Shown: one piece after another, positions 16,733 to 25,122 of the stretch
Position numbering within the stretch: position 1 is the first letter of the stretch
How the letters are laid out: every line of letters begins with the position of its first letter
Assembly (NCBI GenBank): GCA_018711275.1
Contig: DVIN01000003.1
Coordinates: 1-64,000, forward strand
Direction of reading: 5' to 3'
Source: Candidatus Pullilachnospira intestinigallinarum
GTDB lineage: Bacteria; Bacillota; Clostridia; Lachnospirales; Lachnospiraceae
DNA length: 64,000 nucleotides
Program-made: the position numbers and the translations under genes
The notes under the pieces: generated by a model
Seen by the model: the letters and a program-made list of their open reading frames with translations, nothing else
Databases searched by the model: none
What the model was told of the DNA's origin: nothing

Positions 16733-18108
16733 ACTCCGGCACCTCCTTTTTCCGTGCATACCCGGATGGCCTCCTCGTAAATGGCAAGCCCGGCTTCCAG
16801 CTGCGCGTCCGTCATCACCAGCGGGGCCAGGAAGCGGATCACATTGTTATGAATACCGGCATTTTCCACCAGCAGTCCGCGGCGGGCACATTCCTGGATG
16901 ATGTCGGATACCAGCTGCGGATCCGGCTCCCTGGTGGCTTTGTCCTTAACAAATTCCACGCCCAGCATGGCGCCCAGACCCCGGACATCACCCACCTGCT
17001 CATACGTTTCTTTCCATTTCAGGAATCTTTCCCGGCATTTATCGCCAATCTGACGGGAACGCAGCGCCAGGTTCTCTTTTTCAATGACCTCCAGCACCTT
17101 GACGCCTGCCGCGCAGGCCAGGGCGTTTCCTCCGTAGGTACCGCCGATGATCCCTGACGGAATCCCGTCCATGATCTCTTTGCGGGCGATCACCGCGCTG
17201 AGGGGAATTCCTCCCGCGATGGACTTCGCGGTGGCCAGGATATCCGGCTCCACTCCCGCTTCCTTCCAGTAGTCGCAGGCAAACAGCCGGCCCGTCCGGC
17301 AAAATCCGGTCTGCACCTCATCTGCCACCAGAAGAATTCCATACTGGTCGCAGATCTCCCGCAGGGCTTTCACAAACGAAAGGGGGGCCGGAATAAATCC
17401 GCCTTCTCCCTGCAGCGGCTCGATGACCATGGCGGCCACATATTCCGGCAGAGAAGCATTTTCAAAGACCTCCTTCACACTGTCCACACACCAGCGGATA
17501 TAGGCCTCCTCCGTCATCTGCTCCGGTTTCCGGTAGAGATAAGGAAACTCCGCCCGGTATACCCCGTCGGGGAAGGGACCCATCCCCCGGGAATAGGCTT
17601 TTTTCGCGGTCATGGACATGGTCAGCATGGTGCGGCCGTGGAATGCTCCGGAAAATACGATGATGTTGGGGCGGCCTGTATAGCCTTTCGCGATTTTCAC
17701 CGCGTTTTCATCCGCCTCGGCGCCGCTGTTGGCAAACATGACCTTCTTTTCCTCACCTTTTACCGGCGTGACGGCCGCCAGCTTTTCCGCCAGCTCAATA
17801 TACCGCTCATGGGTCACAATATTTGCCATGCCGTGAAAATATTTTCCCGCCTGTTCGCGGACAGCCTCCACCAGTTCCGGATGGCAGTGTCCCACATTCA
17901 GAACGCCTACGCCGCCTACCCAGTCCAGGAAGCGGTTTCCGTCCACATCTTCAATCATGGCCCCTTCTGCCCGCTCCATAACACAGGGATAGACGCACCG
18001 GATCGCGTCCGGCATGATCTTTTTTCTGCGCTCCAGCACGGCGGCCGCCTTAGGCCCCGGCAGTGTCTCCGTTTTTATTTCCGGTAATGCTTCTCTTAAC
18101 TCGCTCAT
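16729..18108 (-). CDS. Class III aminotransferase, probable 4-aminobutyrate aminotransferase
   Basis: 459 residues from ATG 18108 (MSELREALPEIK) behind CGAGGTG. Fold-type I, class III: NSGAEADENAVKIAK, GAFHGRTMLT, VADEVQTGFCRTGR and PLP lysine in ILATAKSIAGGIPLS. The closest pattern is GabT, which moves the amino group of GABA to 2-oxoglutarate and gives succinate semialdehyde. It is distinct from the putrescine aminotransferase in the same cluster, so the two can serve successive steps. Upstream is the kinase-like gene (32-nt gap); downstream it overlaps aguB by 4 nt. Acetylornithine or other omega-amino substrates are alternatives. Confidence 0.85.
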   Translation of the reverse strand: MSELREALPEIKTETLPGPKAAAVLERRKKIMPDAIRCVYPCVMERAEGAMIEDVDGNRFLDWVGGVGVLNVGHCHPELVEAVREQAGKYFHGMANIVTHERYIELAEKLAAVTPVKGEEKKVMFANSGAEADENAVKIAKGYTGRPNIIVFSGAFHGRTMLTMSMTAKKAYSRGMGPFPDGVYRAEFPYLYRKPEQMTEEAYIRWCVDSVKEVFENASLPEYVAAMVIEPLQGEGGFIPAPLSFVKALREICDQYGILLVADEVQTGFCRTGRLFACDYWKEAGVEPDILATAKSIAGGIPLSAVIARKEIMDGIPSGIIGGTYGGNALACAAGVKVLEVIEKENLALRSRQIGDKCRERFLKWKETYEQVGDVRGLGAMLGVEFVKDKATREPDPQLVSDIIQECARRGLLVENAGIHNNVIRFLAPLVMTDAQLEAGLAIYEEAIRVCTEKGGAGV

Positions 18109-18140
18109 AATCGTACACCTCGCTCCTGTCGCATAAAATG

Positions 18141-18755
18141 TCATACTCCGAATTTTCTTCTGACTGCCTCCGCAAGAAACTGGGCCGTTTTTTCCACACC
18201 CAGAAAACTGCTGTCTATCATAATGTCCTTGTGATTCTTGTCATCCGGCAGATAGCCCGCGTAATGCATATGGTAGGAATCTCTGGCTTCATCCACATCC
18301 ACAATCATCTGACGTGCCTCCTGAATATCCATTTTCAGATTATCCACACTCTGCTGCACTCTTACCTCATAGGGTGCGTAGATATAAATATGCATGGCGT
18401 TCTTCATCTCTTCCAGGATGAAATCCGAGCAGCGTCCCACGATAATGCAGGTTTCCTTTTCTGCCAGAAACTGAATAATGTTCTGCTGCGCCTCAAAAAT
18501 GGCGTCCTGGGTATCACTGGTCCCTTTTCCCAGCGGATACTTCATGCGGGTAAAGGGATTCAGGGGAACTTTTTTCGCCGACTCTTCCTCCTTATCCACC
18601 ACCGATACCGGCAGCTTCAGCTTTTTCGCCGCCTCGTCCACCAGATCGCGGTCATAGTAGCCGATATCCAGAATCTCGCTCATCCGTTTGGCGATGGGTC
18701 TTCCCAGACTTCCAAACTGTCGGGTGATGGTCACCACATACTTGCTTCTCGTCAT
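18141..18755 (-). CDS. Cytidylate kinase-like family protein
   Basis: 204 residues. The N-terminus VVTITRQFGSLGRPIAKRMSE is the variant P-loop of the cytidylate-kinase-like family, where GSxGxxIA replaces the classic GxxGxGK. IIVGRCSDFIL and a C-terminal YHMHYAGYLPDDKNHKD region also fit. These proteins have a nucleoside-monophosphate-kinase fold, but true Cmk activity is not established and the substrate is unknown. Its start is behind GAGAGGAGAA. It sits between the aldehyde dehydrogenase and GABA aminotransferase genes with short gaps on the same strand, an unexpected place for a nucleotide kinase. Confidence 0.82.
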   Translation of the reverse strand: MTRSKYVVTITRQFGSLGRPIAKRMSEILDIGYYDRDLVDEAAKKLKLPVSVVDKEEESAKKVPLNPFTRMKYPLGKGTSDTQDAIFEAQQNIIQFLAEKETCIIVGRCSDFILEEMKNAMHIYIYAPYEVRVQQSVDNLKMDIQEARQMIVDVDEARDSYHMHYAGYLPDDKNHKDIMIDSSFLGVEKTAQFLAEAVRRKFGV

Positions 18756-18793
18756 ATCACATTCTCCTCTCTTCAGTCAGCCTGACCGGCTGA

Positions 18794-20275
18794 TCAGTGC
18801 TCATACCAGCCCAGAATACCGGGGTTCAGGTTGATATTGATCTGCTTTACCTCCTGATATTCCTCCAGGCCGTGGACACTCAGCTCCCTTCCGATACCGG
18901 ACATCTTATATCCGCCCCACGGAGCCTCGTTGAAGGTGGGATTGTAACAGTTGATCCAGGTGATTCCGGCCCGGATCTCCCGGATCACCCGCAGCGCCCG
19001 GGCGCCGTCTGTGGTAAAGACTGCCCCCGCCAGGCCGTAAGGCGTATCGTTGGCCAGGTCGATGGCCTCCTGCTCGGTCCGGAAGGTCTGGATGGTCACC
19101 ACCGGCCCGAAAATCTCTTCCTTCACGATGGTCATATCACTGGTACAATTATCGAAAATGGTGGGCCGCACATAATACCCGGAAGCACATTCTCCTTCCG
19201 TATACCGTTCACCGCCGCATACCAGCGTGGCGCCCTCGTCGATTCCCTTCTGAATATAAGAAAGCACCCGGTTCATATGTCCCTCCGTCACCAGCGGTCC
19301 CATATCCGGATTGTCCAGGGGATTTCCAATGGTCATCGCGTTGGCTCTCTCAGCCAGCCGTTTCACGAAGGCATCCTTTATGCTCTCCTCTATAATGATT
19401 CTGGAGCCTGCGGAGCAGACTTCGCCCTGGTTGAAGAAAATCCCCACCATGGCCCATTCCACGGCGCCCTCCAGATCCGCGTCCGCGAAAATCACGTTGG
19501 GGGATTTGCCGCCCAGCTCCAGGCCTACCTTCTTCACATTTCCTGCGGCGGCCCGCATGATGCTCTGCCCCACCTGGGTGCTGCCGGTGAAGGTTACCAT
19601 ATCCACATCCATGCTGGCTGCCATCTCATTTCCCACCACGGAGCCCGGACCCAGCACCAGGTTGACGCTGCCTTTCGGCATTTCCAGTTTCTCAAAAATT
19701 TCAAACAGTTTCACACAGGACAGCACACAGTTGGAGCTGGGTTTAAAGACCACGCTGTTGCCCGCGGCCAGGGCAGGCGCCAGTTTCCACACCGCCATCA
19801 GCAGCGGATAATTCCAGGGGGTAATCAGCGCGCACACCCCCACCGGCTCGTGGATGGTATAGGAATGCATGGCTCCAAAGCCGTCATTCACCTCATAGCT
19901 TCCGCCGCAGGGCGCTTTCAGAATTCCCGCGTAATAGCGGAAGCAGTGAATGGCGTCGTCCACATCACATTCTGCCTCCCGCAGAGGCTTTCCGTGATCC
20001 ATGCTGTCCAGACGGGCGAATTCCTCTTTTTCCGCCTCGATGGCGTTGGCGATCTCCAGAAGCTTATCGCTGCGGCTCTGGGAATCCAGATCTCTCCATT
20101 CCCTGGTTTCGTAGAAGGATTTTCTGGCAGCAGCCACGGCCCGGTGCACATCCTCTTTGGTTCCCACCGTCATGTAAGCCAGCACCTGGCCGTTGGCGGG
20201 ATTGATGGTGGGTTCCGATTTTCCTTCACTGCCTTCCATCCAGCAGCCGTCAATGAACATCTTTTTCAGATCCAT
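18794..20275 (-). CDS. NAD-dependent aldehyde dehydrogenase, probable 4-aminobutanal dehydrogenase
   Basis: 493 residues from ATG 20275 (MDLKKMFIDGC) behind GAGAGGAGTG; the ORF-track start is 12 codons too long. All family marks are present: PWNYPLLMAVWK, FTGSTQVGQ, the general base in LELGGKSPNV and the catalytic cysteine in NQGEVCSAGS. It oxidises an aldehyde to the acid in the cytoplasm. Between putrescine aminotransferase and GABA aminotransferase genes, the fitting reaction is 4-aminobutanal to GABA (PuuC/PatD-like); this is context-based. Betaine aldehyde is an alternative. Its start lies inside the end of the amidohydrolase gene (26-nt overlap). Confidence 0.88.
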   Translation of the reverse strand: MDLKKMFIDGCWMEGSEGKSEPTINPANGQVLAYMTVGTKEDVHRAVAAARKSFYETREWRDLDSQSRSDKLLEIANAIEAEKEEFARLDSMDHGKPLREAECDVDDAIHCFRYYAGILKAPCGGSYEVNDGFGAMHSYTIHEPVGVCALITPWNYPLLMAVWKLAPALAAGNSVVFKPSSNCVLSCVKLFEIFEKLEMPKGSVNLVLGPGSVVGNEMAASMDVDMVTFTGSTQVGQSIMRAAAGNVKKVGLELGGKSPNVIFADADLEGAVEWAMVGIFFNQGEVCSAGSRIIIEESIKDAFVKRLAERANAMTIGNPLDNPDMGPLVTEGHMNRVLSYIQKGIDEGATLVCGGERYTEGECASGYYVRPTIFDNCTSDMTIVKEEIFGPVVTIQTFRTEQEAIDLANDTPYGLAGAVFTTDGARALRVIREIRAGITWINCYNPTFNEAPWGGYKMSGIGRELSVHGLEEYQEVKQININLNPGILGWYEH

Positions 20276-21905
20276 AACCTTCACTCCTCTCAAAAATCTT
20301 TTTTCCTTCAAAATAGTTCACCAAAACCTGTGTTTGGGGAATCTTCTCTGCGTCAATCTCAAAGAGATTCCGATCCAGTACCAGCAGATTCGCCAGCTTT
20401 CCGGCTTCCAGCGTCCCCATCTCCTTCTCCGCCCGGTACGCTCTGGCAGCGTCCAGGGTGTAGCCGGTCAGCGCCTCCGGAAGCGTCAGCGTCTCCCAGG
20501 GATTGTGTCCTGTGGCCACCCCGTATTCGTCTTTTCTGGTGACCGCCGAATGGAGACTGGCAAAGGGATTGATACCCACCACGGGAAAGTCGGTTCCCAG
20601 GGCCAGCATACCGGCGCTCTCCCGCATGGACCGCTCCGGCCACTCATAGCGGCAGCGCGTTTCTCCGATCCGGAAAATCTTGTCATTTCTGGACAAGGTC
20701 AGATGATAGGGCTGCATGGAGGGCAGCACCCCGATCTGACCAAATCTGGGAATATCATCCGGATGGATATTTTCAATATGTTCAATGGTATTATAAAAAT
20801 CCATCGGTCCGTTGACGGCCCGTGATCTTTCATAAGCATCCAGCGCCAGCCGGACGGACCCGTCCGCGATACAGTGAAGTCTCACCTGAATCCCTGCCCC
20901 GTTGGCGGCGATGATCTCTTCTTCAATCCTGTCCCGGGGCCAAAGGGGAACGGAAAGTCCGCGGCAGTCCGGCCGGTCGGTATAAGGCTCCAGCATCATT
21001 CCGGTATAGGTTTCCGTAACCCCGTCCACAAACCCTTTCAGACCTCCGATGTGAAAATGGGGGGAATCAAAAAACTCTTTCATCCGGAAATACGGAGAAA
21101 AATCAGTATAACCGAACAGACGGGTGTACGCATAGATATGTGCGGAAAGTCCTTCCTGATTATCCAGTTTTTTCAACAGCCCGTAATCATGATACGTTTT
21201 CCCGGTATAATCATCGGCATACATCTCGCTGGCCGCGCTGATTCCCCAGGCCGCCAGCTGGTTCTGAAATCCCCGATGAATTTTCATCATCTCTTCATCG
21301 GAAAATTCCATATATTTTTCCACCGCCGGCGCACAGGCGGAAGGTTCAAGAAGCAGGCCGCTCATCTGGCCGTCGCCGAACCGGACGATAATTCCATCGG
21401 AAAGCTTCCGGTCGGGATCGATGTTCGCCTCCTCAAGCGCCCTGGAATTCAGCCACATACTATGGGCGTCCGCGCACTGCAGATACACCGGCCGGTCTGG
21501 GATGGCCTGATCCAGAAGCCGTCTGTCCGGAAGCACATCCTCTTTCCAGTTTCCCACAAACCAGCCGGTCCCACGGATCCTGGGATAATCCGGATGTTCT
21601 TCGGCAAAAGCCCGGATGATTTCCACACACTCCTCCTGAGATCTTCCCCGTCCCAGATCCGTACAGACGTATTCGCTGGAACTGACCGCCCCGGAAAACA
21701 GATGCGTATGCGCGTCGATAAACGAGGGCATCACCATACGGTCACCGTAATCATGAATTTCCCAGTTTCCATCGATTTTTTCACAGTCCCAGGGCAGCAC
21801 CCCGAGAATCCGTTCTCCCTCCACGGCTATGGCTGCCGGAGCGGGCCGGTCCGTCCGGCCCGTATACACCGCCCGGCTCCGGACGATAAATCTTCTGCTG
21901 CTCAT
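20250..21905 (-). CDS. YtcJ-type metal-dependent amidohydrolase
   Basis: 551 residues. Amidohydrolase superfamily: N-terminal small beta domain, metal ligands in FIDAHTHLFSG, a long barrel with HCIADGSVRLALDAYE and IEHIENIHPDDIPRFG, the late metal ligand in LALGTDFPVVG, and a C-terminal GTLEAGKLANLLVLD strand. Members hydrolyse amide bonds, and most YtcJ-like proteins have no known substrate. In this cluster it could release amine from an acylated or formylated polyamine (inference only). Starts behind AAGGATGGTGAG, 83 nt after the antiporter, and overlaps the aldehyde dehydrogenase by 26 nt. Confidence 0.85.
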   Translation of the reverse strand: MSSRRFIVRSRAVYTGRTDRPAPAAIAVEGERILGVLPWDCEKIDGNWEIHDYGDRMVMPSFIDAHTHLFSGAVSSSEYVCTDLGRGRSQEECVEIIRAFAEEHPDYPRIRGTGWFVGNWKEDVLPDRRLLDQAIPDRPVYLQCADAHSMWLNSRALEEANIDPDRKLSDGIIVRFGDGQMSGLLLEPSACAPAVEKYMEFSDEEMMKIHRGFQNQLAAWGISAASEMYADDYTGKTYHDYGLLKKLDNQEGLSAHIYAYTRLFGYTDFSPYFRMKEFFDSPHFHIGGLKGFVDGVTETYTGMMLEPYTDRPDCRGLSVPLWPRDRIEEEIIAANGAGIQVRLHCIADGSVRLALDAYERSRAVNGPMDFYNTIEHIENIHPDDIPRFGQIGVLPSMQPYHLTLSRNDKIFRIGETRCRYEWPERSMRESAGMLALGTDFPVVGINPFASLHSAVTRKDEYGVATGHNPWETLTLPEALTGYTLDAARAYRAEKEMGTLEAGKLANLLVLDRNLFEIDAEKIPQTQVLVNYFEGKKIFERSEGYGSEKDVH

Positions 21906-21988
21906 TTTCTCACCATCCTTCCCGAATCAGACAGGATTCGGTCCTGTCCGCTGCCGTTCGTTCTCCCGGCTTTACCGCGATTTCCGTT

Positions 21989-23344
21989 CTACATCACAAT
22001 TCCGCAGATCACAAATCCCACAATCGACAGCACACTGGCAATCGCCACATAGGGAAGCTGGGAGATGGTATGCTCCATGTTATCAATTCCGGCGCTCTGG
22101 GAAGAAAGCAGGGTTGCATCCGCATAGAAGCAGGCATGGCTTCCGAAAGCTCCGCCGGATACCACAGCTGCCATGATCAGAACCGGATTTGCCCCGATGG
22201 CCGCGCCCAGCGGAAATACAATGGGGGAAACCACCGCGCTCATGCCCCAGAAAGAACCGGTAGCGAAACAGATGGCAGCAAGAACAACAAATACCACCGC
22301 CGGGAATGCGGCGCCTGTCATCAGCGGTTCCGCCACATCAATGATAAAATCTGTCATACCCATACCTTCCGTCACTCCCTGAAGGACAAAGGCAATCAGC
22401 AGAATCATCAGCGTCGGCAGCATATCCGCGAAACCGCGGATAACCAGGTTAAAGAACTCCTCCAGATTCATCAGCTTCTGAGGCACATACAGGATCAGGC
22501 ACACAAACAGAGCCACTACCACCGCGGAAAGAAGATCGCCGGTGATTACGGTAAGGGCCACCAGGATTACCATAGGAATCACGAAATTCCAGATATTTCC
22601 GGATTCCTCATACCCCTTCCGGTCCTCATGATTGTATTTCCGGCTGGCGTCACTGTATACCTTGCCCGTTTCCTCCACCCGCTGGAACGCTTTCTTCATG
22701 GCGCCCAGCTTCGGCATAATGCCCAGAGAAAACAGCAGCGCAATCAGCAGGGTAAGAATCGGATAAAACGCAAAGGGCGCCGCATGAACATACGCGGACA
22801 TTCCTGAAGAGAATCCCATCGCCTGTACGCTGGGCTGCTCCCAGAACAGGGAAGAATAAAACACCGCCCAGGTGGAAAAGGGAAGCAGCACACAGTCCGC
22901 GGCTCCGGTGGCGTCCAGCATGTATGCCAGACTCTCTCTGGGAAGCTTCCGTTTGTCGCTGACATTTTTCATACAGACGCCGATGGTCAGCACGTTCAGA
23001 TAATCGTCCACAAAGATCAGGATTCCCATGATAAAGGTGGTCAGCAGCGTTCTCCTCTGATTGGTACAGAATTTGGACACCAGCGCGGAAAATCCGAAGG
23101 TTCCCTTCGACTCCTGAAGCAGGGCGATGAGACTTCCGAACAGCCCGCAGACCAGGAAAATCCACACGTTGTCCGTCAGCGAGGTCTGCAGAAGCGAACA
23201 CCATTCCGTCAGGAAATCGCCTCCGTACATGACGATGGCCGCCACAATGGATCCGCCGATCAAAAATTCCATGCAGCGCCTGGTGACAATGGCGCCCACG
23301 ATAACCACTAAAATAATAAGAATTGCTATAAGTCCAGTATTCAT
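21989..23344 (-). CDS. NhaC-family Na+/H+ antiporter-like permease
   Basis: 451 residues from ATG 23344 (MNTGLIAIL) behind GGGAGG; the ORF-track start 10 codons earlier lies in the terminator hairpin. About ten to twelve hydrophobic segments. Typical of NhaC are ILIFVDDYLNVLTIG near residue 110 and FATGSFWGMSAVVSPIVFPLG plus GAFGSHACFYADATLLSS in the C-terminal half. Family members exchange Na+ for H+ or amino acids or amines. In an amine-fermenting operon it may export product, import substrate or balance pH; this is inference. Only 19 nt separate the preceding hairpin's T-run from its start codon. Confidence 0.85.
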   Translation of the reverse strand: MNTGLIAILIILVVIVGAIVTRRCMEFLIGGSIVAAIVMYGGDFLTEWCSLLQTSLTDNVWIFLVCGLFGSLIALLQESKGTFGFSALVSKFCTNQRRTLLTTFIMGILIFVDDYLNVLTIGVCMKNVSDKRKLPRESLAYMLDATGAADCVLLPFSTWAVFYSSLFWEQPSVQAMGFSSGMSAYVHAAPFAFYPILTLLIALLFSLGIMPKLGAMKKAFQRVEETGKVYSDASRKYNHEDRKGYEESGNIWNFVIPMVILVALTVITGDLLSAVVVALFVCLILYVPQKLMNLEEFFNLVIRGFADMLPTLMILLIAFVLQGVTEGMGMTDFIIDVAEPLMTGAAFPAVVFVVLAAICFATGSFWGMSAVVSPIVFPLGAAIGANPVLIMAAVVSGGAFGSHACFYADATLLSSQSAGIDNMEHTISQLPYVAIASVLSIVGFVICGIVM

Positions 23345-23362
23345 ATTGTTTCCTCCCGTATG

Positions 23363-23398
23363 AAAAAGAGGCATACCTGTCTGTCGGTATGCCTCTTT
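23363..23398 (-). terminator. Intrinsic terminator between patA and nhaC
   Basis: AAAGAGGCATACC (23365-23377) pairs perfectly with GGTATGCCTCTTT (23386-23398), and on the minus strand it runs into CTCTTTTTC. It lies 49 nt after the patA stop and leaves no room for a promoter before nhaC. Confidence 0.85.
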
Positions 23399-23447
23399 GC
23401 ATTACGAAATTCCTTATTTCGGAATATCCGCCGCAGCGGAATCCTTT

Positions 23448-24818
23448 TTACAGCTGAAATGCCTTCTTTGTGTCAGCCAGCGCCTCGTCCATCCGGCTGA
23501 TCACATCCTTGATATCCTGCTCGGAAATCACCGCCGTGGGCTCGAACCGGATCGTCTTGGCGTTCACCAGCGTACCTGCCGTCATAACTCTTCTGGCAAA
23601 TAATCCTTTGGCACATTCGTAACCCAGTTCACAGGTGTGGAATTCCACCGCCAGCATCAGGCCTACGCCCCGCACCTCCTGGATCACCTCCGGATATTTC
23701 TCTGCCAGCTGTTCCAGTCCTGCTTTCAGCAGCTTTCCTTTTTCGCGGCAAACGCCGGGGATATCGTTTTCCAGCATATATTTGATGGTGGCAATGGCTG
23801 CCGAACAGCAGACCGGATTGCCGCCGAAAGTGGGAGAGCCCAGGAGCCAGGGATTATCAATCAGATCCTGCACCCACATCTTCGGTTTGCAGATAATTCC
23901 GGTAATCGGCATGATGCCGCCGCCGAAAGCCTTTCCGAATGTCATGATATCCGGAACCACGCCCTCTGCCTCGCAGCGCCACATGGTACCTGTCCGTCCC
24001 ATACCGGTCTGGATTTCATCAAAGATAAGCGCAACGCCCGTTTCGTCACAGATCTTCCGCACTTCCGTCAGGTATCCTTCCGGCGGAACGATCACGCCGG
24101 CTTCTCCCTGGATGGGTTCCAGAATCACCGCGGCGACCTTTTCCCCCACTGCCTGGAGATTCCGAATGGCCTTGCGGATATCCTCCGCATTGCCGTACTC
24201 CACATGCTGTACCTGCTGTACCATGGGAATGTACGGGATCCGGTAGGTACCCTTTCCTCCCATGGAAACGGCTCCCATGGATTTCCCGTGGAAAGCTCCC
24301 ACCGTGGAAATAAACCATCTGCCTCCGGTAGCGATTCTGGCCAGCTTCAGTGACATCTCCACCGCCTCGGCCCCGCCGTTGGTGAAGAAGCAGTACTGCA
24401 GATCGCCCGGTGTGATATCTGCCACCGCCTTTGCCAGATAGCCGCGCAGAGGATCAAGAAGCTCCTGGGAATGCAGCGCCTGATGATCCAGCTGTGCCTT
24501 CACCACATCCAGAATGGCCGGATTTCTGTGACCGCAGGTATAGATACCAAATCCGCCCAGACAGTCGATGAATTTCTCACCATTTAATCCGTAGCAGTAA
24601 GCGCCTTCATCCTGCCACTCAAGAACGGCCCCGTTCTCCGAATCAGAAGAAACAGATTTCCGGTATTTCAGCCAGCCCGGGCTGACATAATTGTCAAAAT
24701 GATCCAGCGTCTCGCTGACCATTTTCTTTTTCTCTTCCTCCGGGATCTGATCACTGTCCGTCTCAATCAGTGAAATCACCCGTTCCAGATCCTTGATTAC
24801 CTGTTGTTTCTCTGCCAT
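23448..24818 (-). CDS. patA: Putrescine aminotransferase
   Basis: Transfers an amino group of putrescine to 2-oxoglutarate, giving 4-aminobutanal. 456 residues. It shares with E. coli YgjG/PatA the stretches YRKSV, FIDCLGGFGIYTCGHRNP, LHSQELLDPLRGYLAK, AAVILEPIQGEAGVI and GTLVNAKTIRFEP, recalled from the family. PLP lysine lies in MTFGKAFGGGIMP, and PLP-phosphate contacts in TNGGAEAVE and GAFHGKSMGA. The start follows GGAAGGGAGA. Its leader contains a terminator hairpin, and a LuxR-type regulator is divergent. The gene heads the catabolic string that continues with nhaC. Confidence 0.93.
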   Translation of the reverse strand: MAEKQQVIKDLERVISLIETDSDQIPEEEKKKMVSETLDHFDNYVSPGWLKYRKSVSSDSENGAVLEWQDEGAYCYGLNGEKFIDCLGGFGIYTCGHRNPAILDVVKAQLDHQALHSQELLDPLRGYLAKAVADITPGDLQYCFFTNGGAEAVEMSLKLARIATGGRWFISTVGAFHGKSMGAVSMGGKGTYRIPYIPMVQQVQHVEYGNAEDIRKAIRNLQAVGEKVAAVILEPIQGEAGVIVPPEGYLTEVRKICDETGVALIFDEIQTGMGRTGTMWRCEAEGVVPDIMTFGKAFGGGIMPITGIICKPKMWVQDLIDNPWLLGSPTFGGNPVCCSAAIATIKYMLENDIPGVCREKGKLLKAGLEQLAEKYPEVIQEVRGVGLMLAVEFHTCELGYECAKGLFARRVMTAGTLVNAKTIRFEPTAVISEQDIKDVISRMDEALADTKKAFQL

Positions 24819-24902
24819 ACAGTCTCCCTTCCTTTCCAGCCAGACAATTTCACGGCAAAAGAATACCTGTACATGTTATGAAAACACCTGTTTCCCTGCC
24901 AT

Positions 24903-24945
24903 GAAAAAAGGTGTATCCGCTGCGATTCCACAGCAGATACACCTT
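24903..24945 (-). terminator. Leader terminator (attenuator candidate) upstream of patA
   Basis: AAGGTGTATC (24908-24917) pairs with GATACACCTT (24936-24945), plus GCTG/CAGC after one mismatch, with an 8-nt loop. On the minus strand six T residues follow. No minus-strand gene lies upstream, so it can only act on transcripts heading into patA. Confidence 0.75.
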
Positions 24946-24978
24946 CGTATCTATGTCAGTTTTTGTTTTGATGGATTT

Positions 24979-25007
24979 ATCATACTCCTTTCTGCCCTTT
25001 TCCACAA
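24979..25007 (-). promoter_or_regulatory. Candidate patA promoter
   Basis: Minus-strand TTGTGG and TATGAT separated by 17 nt. Transcripts would meet the leader hairpin about 27 nt after starting. Confidence 0.5.
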
Positions 25008-25038
25008 TGGTATCTTTTCAGAACTTTCTACTTAAAAT

Positions 25039-25082
25039 CTATCATATATACTTGTTTTTAAGTATTTCATGTGCTATGATAG
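25039..25082 (+). promoter_or_regulatory. Promoter with nested inverted repeats before the LuxR-type gene
   Basis: TTGTTT (25052) and TATGAT (25075) are 17 nt apart. They lie inside CTATCAT...ATGATAG arms, with a second inverted pair ATACTT/AAGTAT in between, so the region could be a regulator-binding operator. Confidence 0.55.
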
Positions 25083-25122
25083 CTTATATTTCCTTTACCT
25101 TTGAGGAAGGGAGGAACCAGCC

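Larger units (their letters stand above)
24819..25122. promoter_or_regulatory. Divergent control region between patA and luxR-type gene
   Basis: This 304-nt AT-rich gap holds a patA promoter (24979-25007), a terminator hairpin in the patA leader (24903-24945), a regulator promoter with nested inverted repeats (25039-25082) and two ribosome binding sites. ACCTGT occurs twice in direct orientation at about 24867 and 24887. I saw no coding sequence or known riboswitch. Confidence 0.6.

Noticed and set aside
24819-25122. Riboswitch or T-box in the patA leader
   Set aside because: The predicted leader before the terminator is only about 27 nt, and no T-box GGTGGNACCGCG or other known aptamer core was found. 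An attenuator of another kind remains possible.
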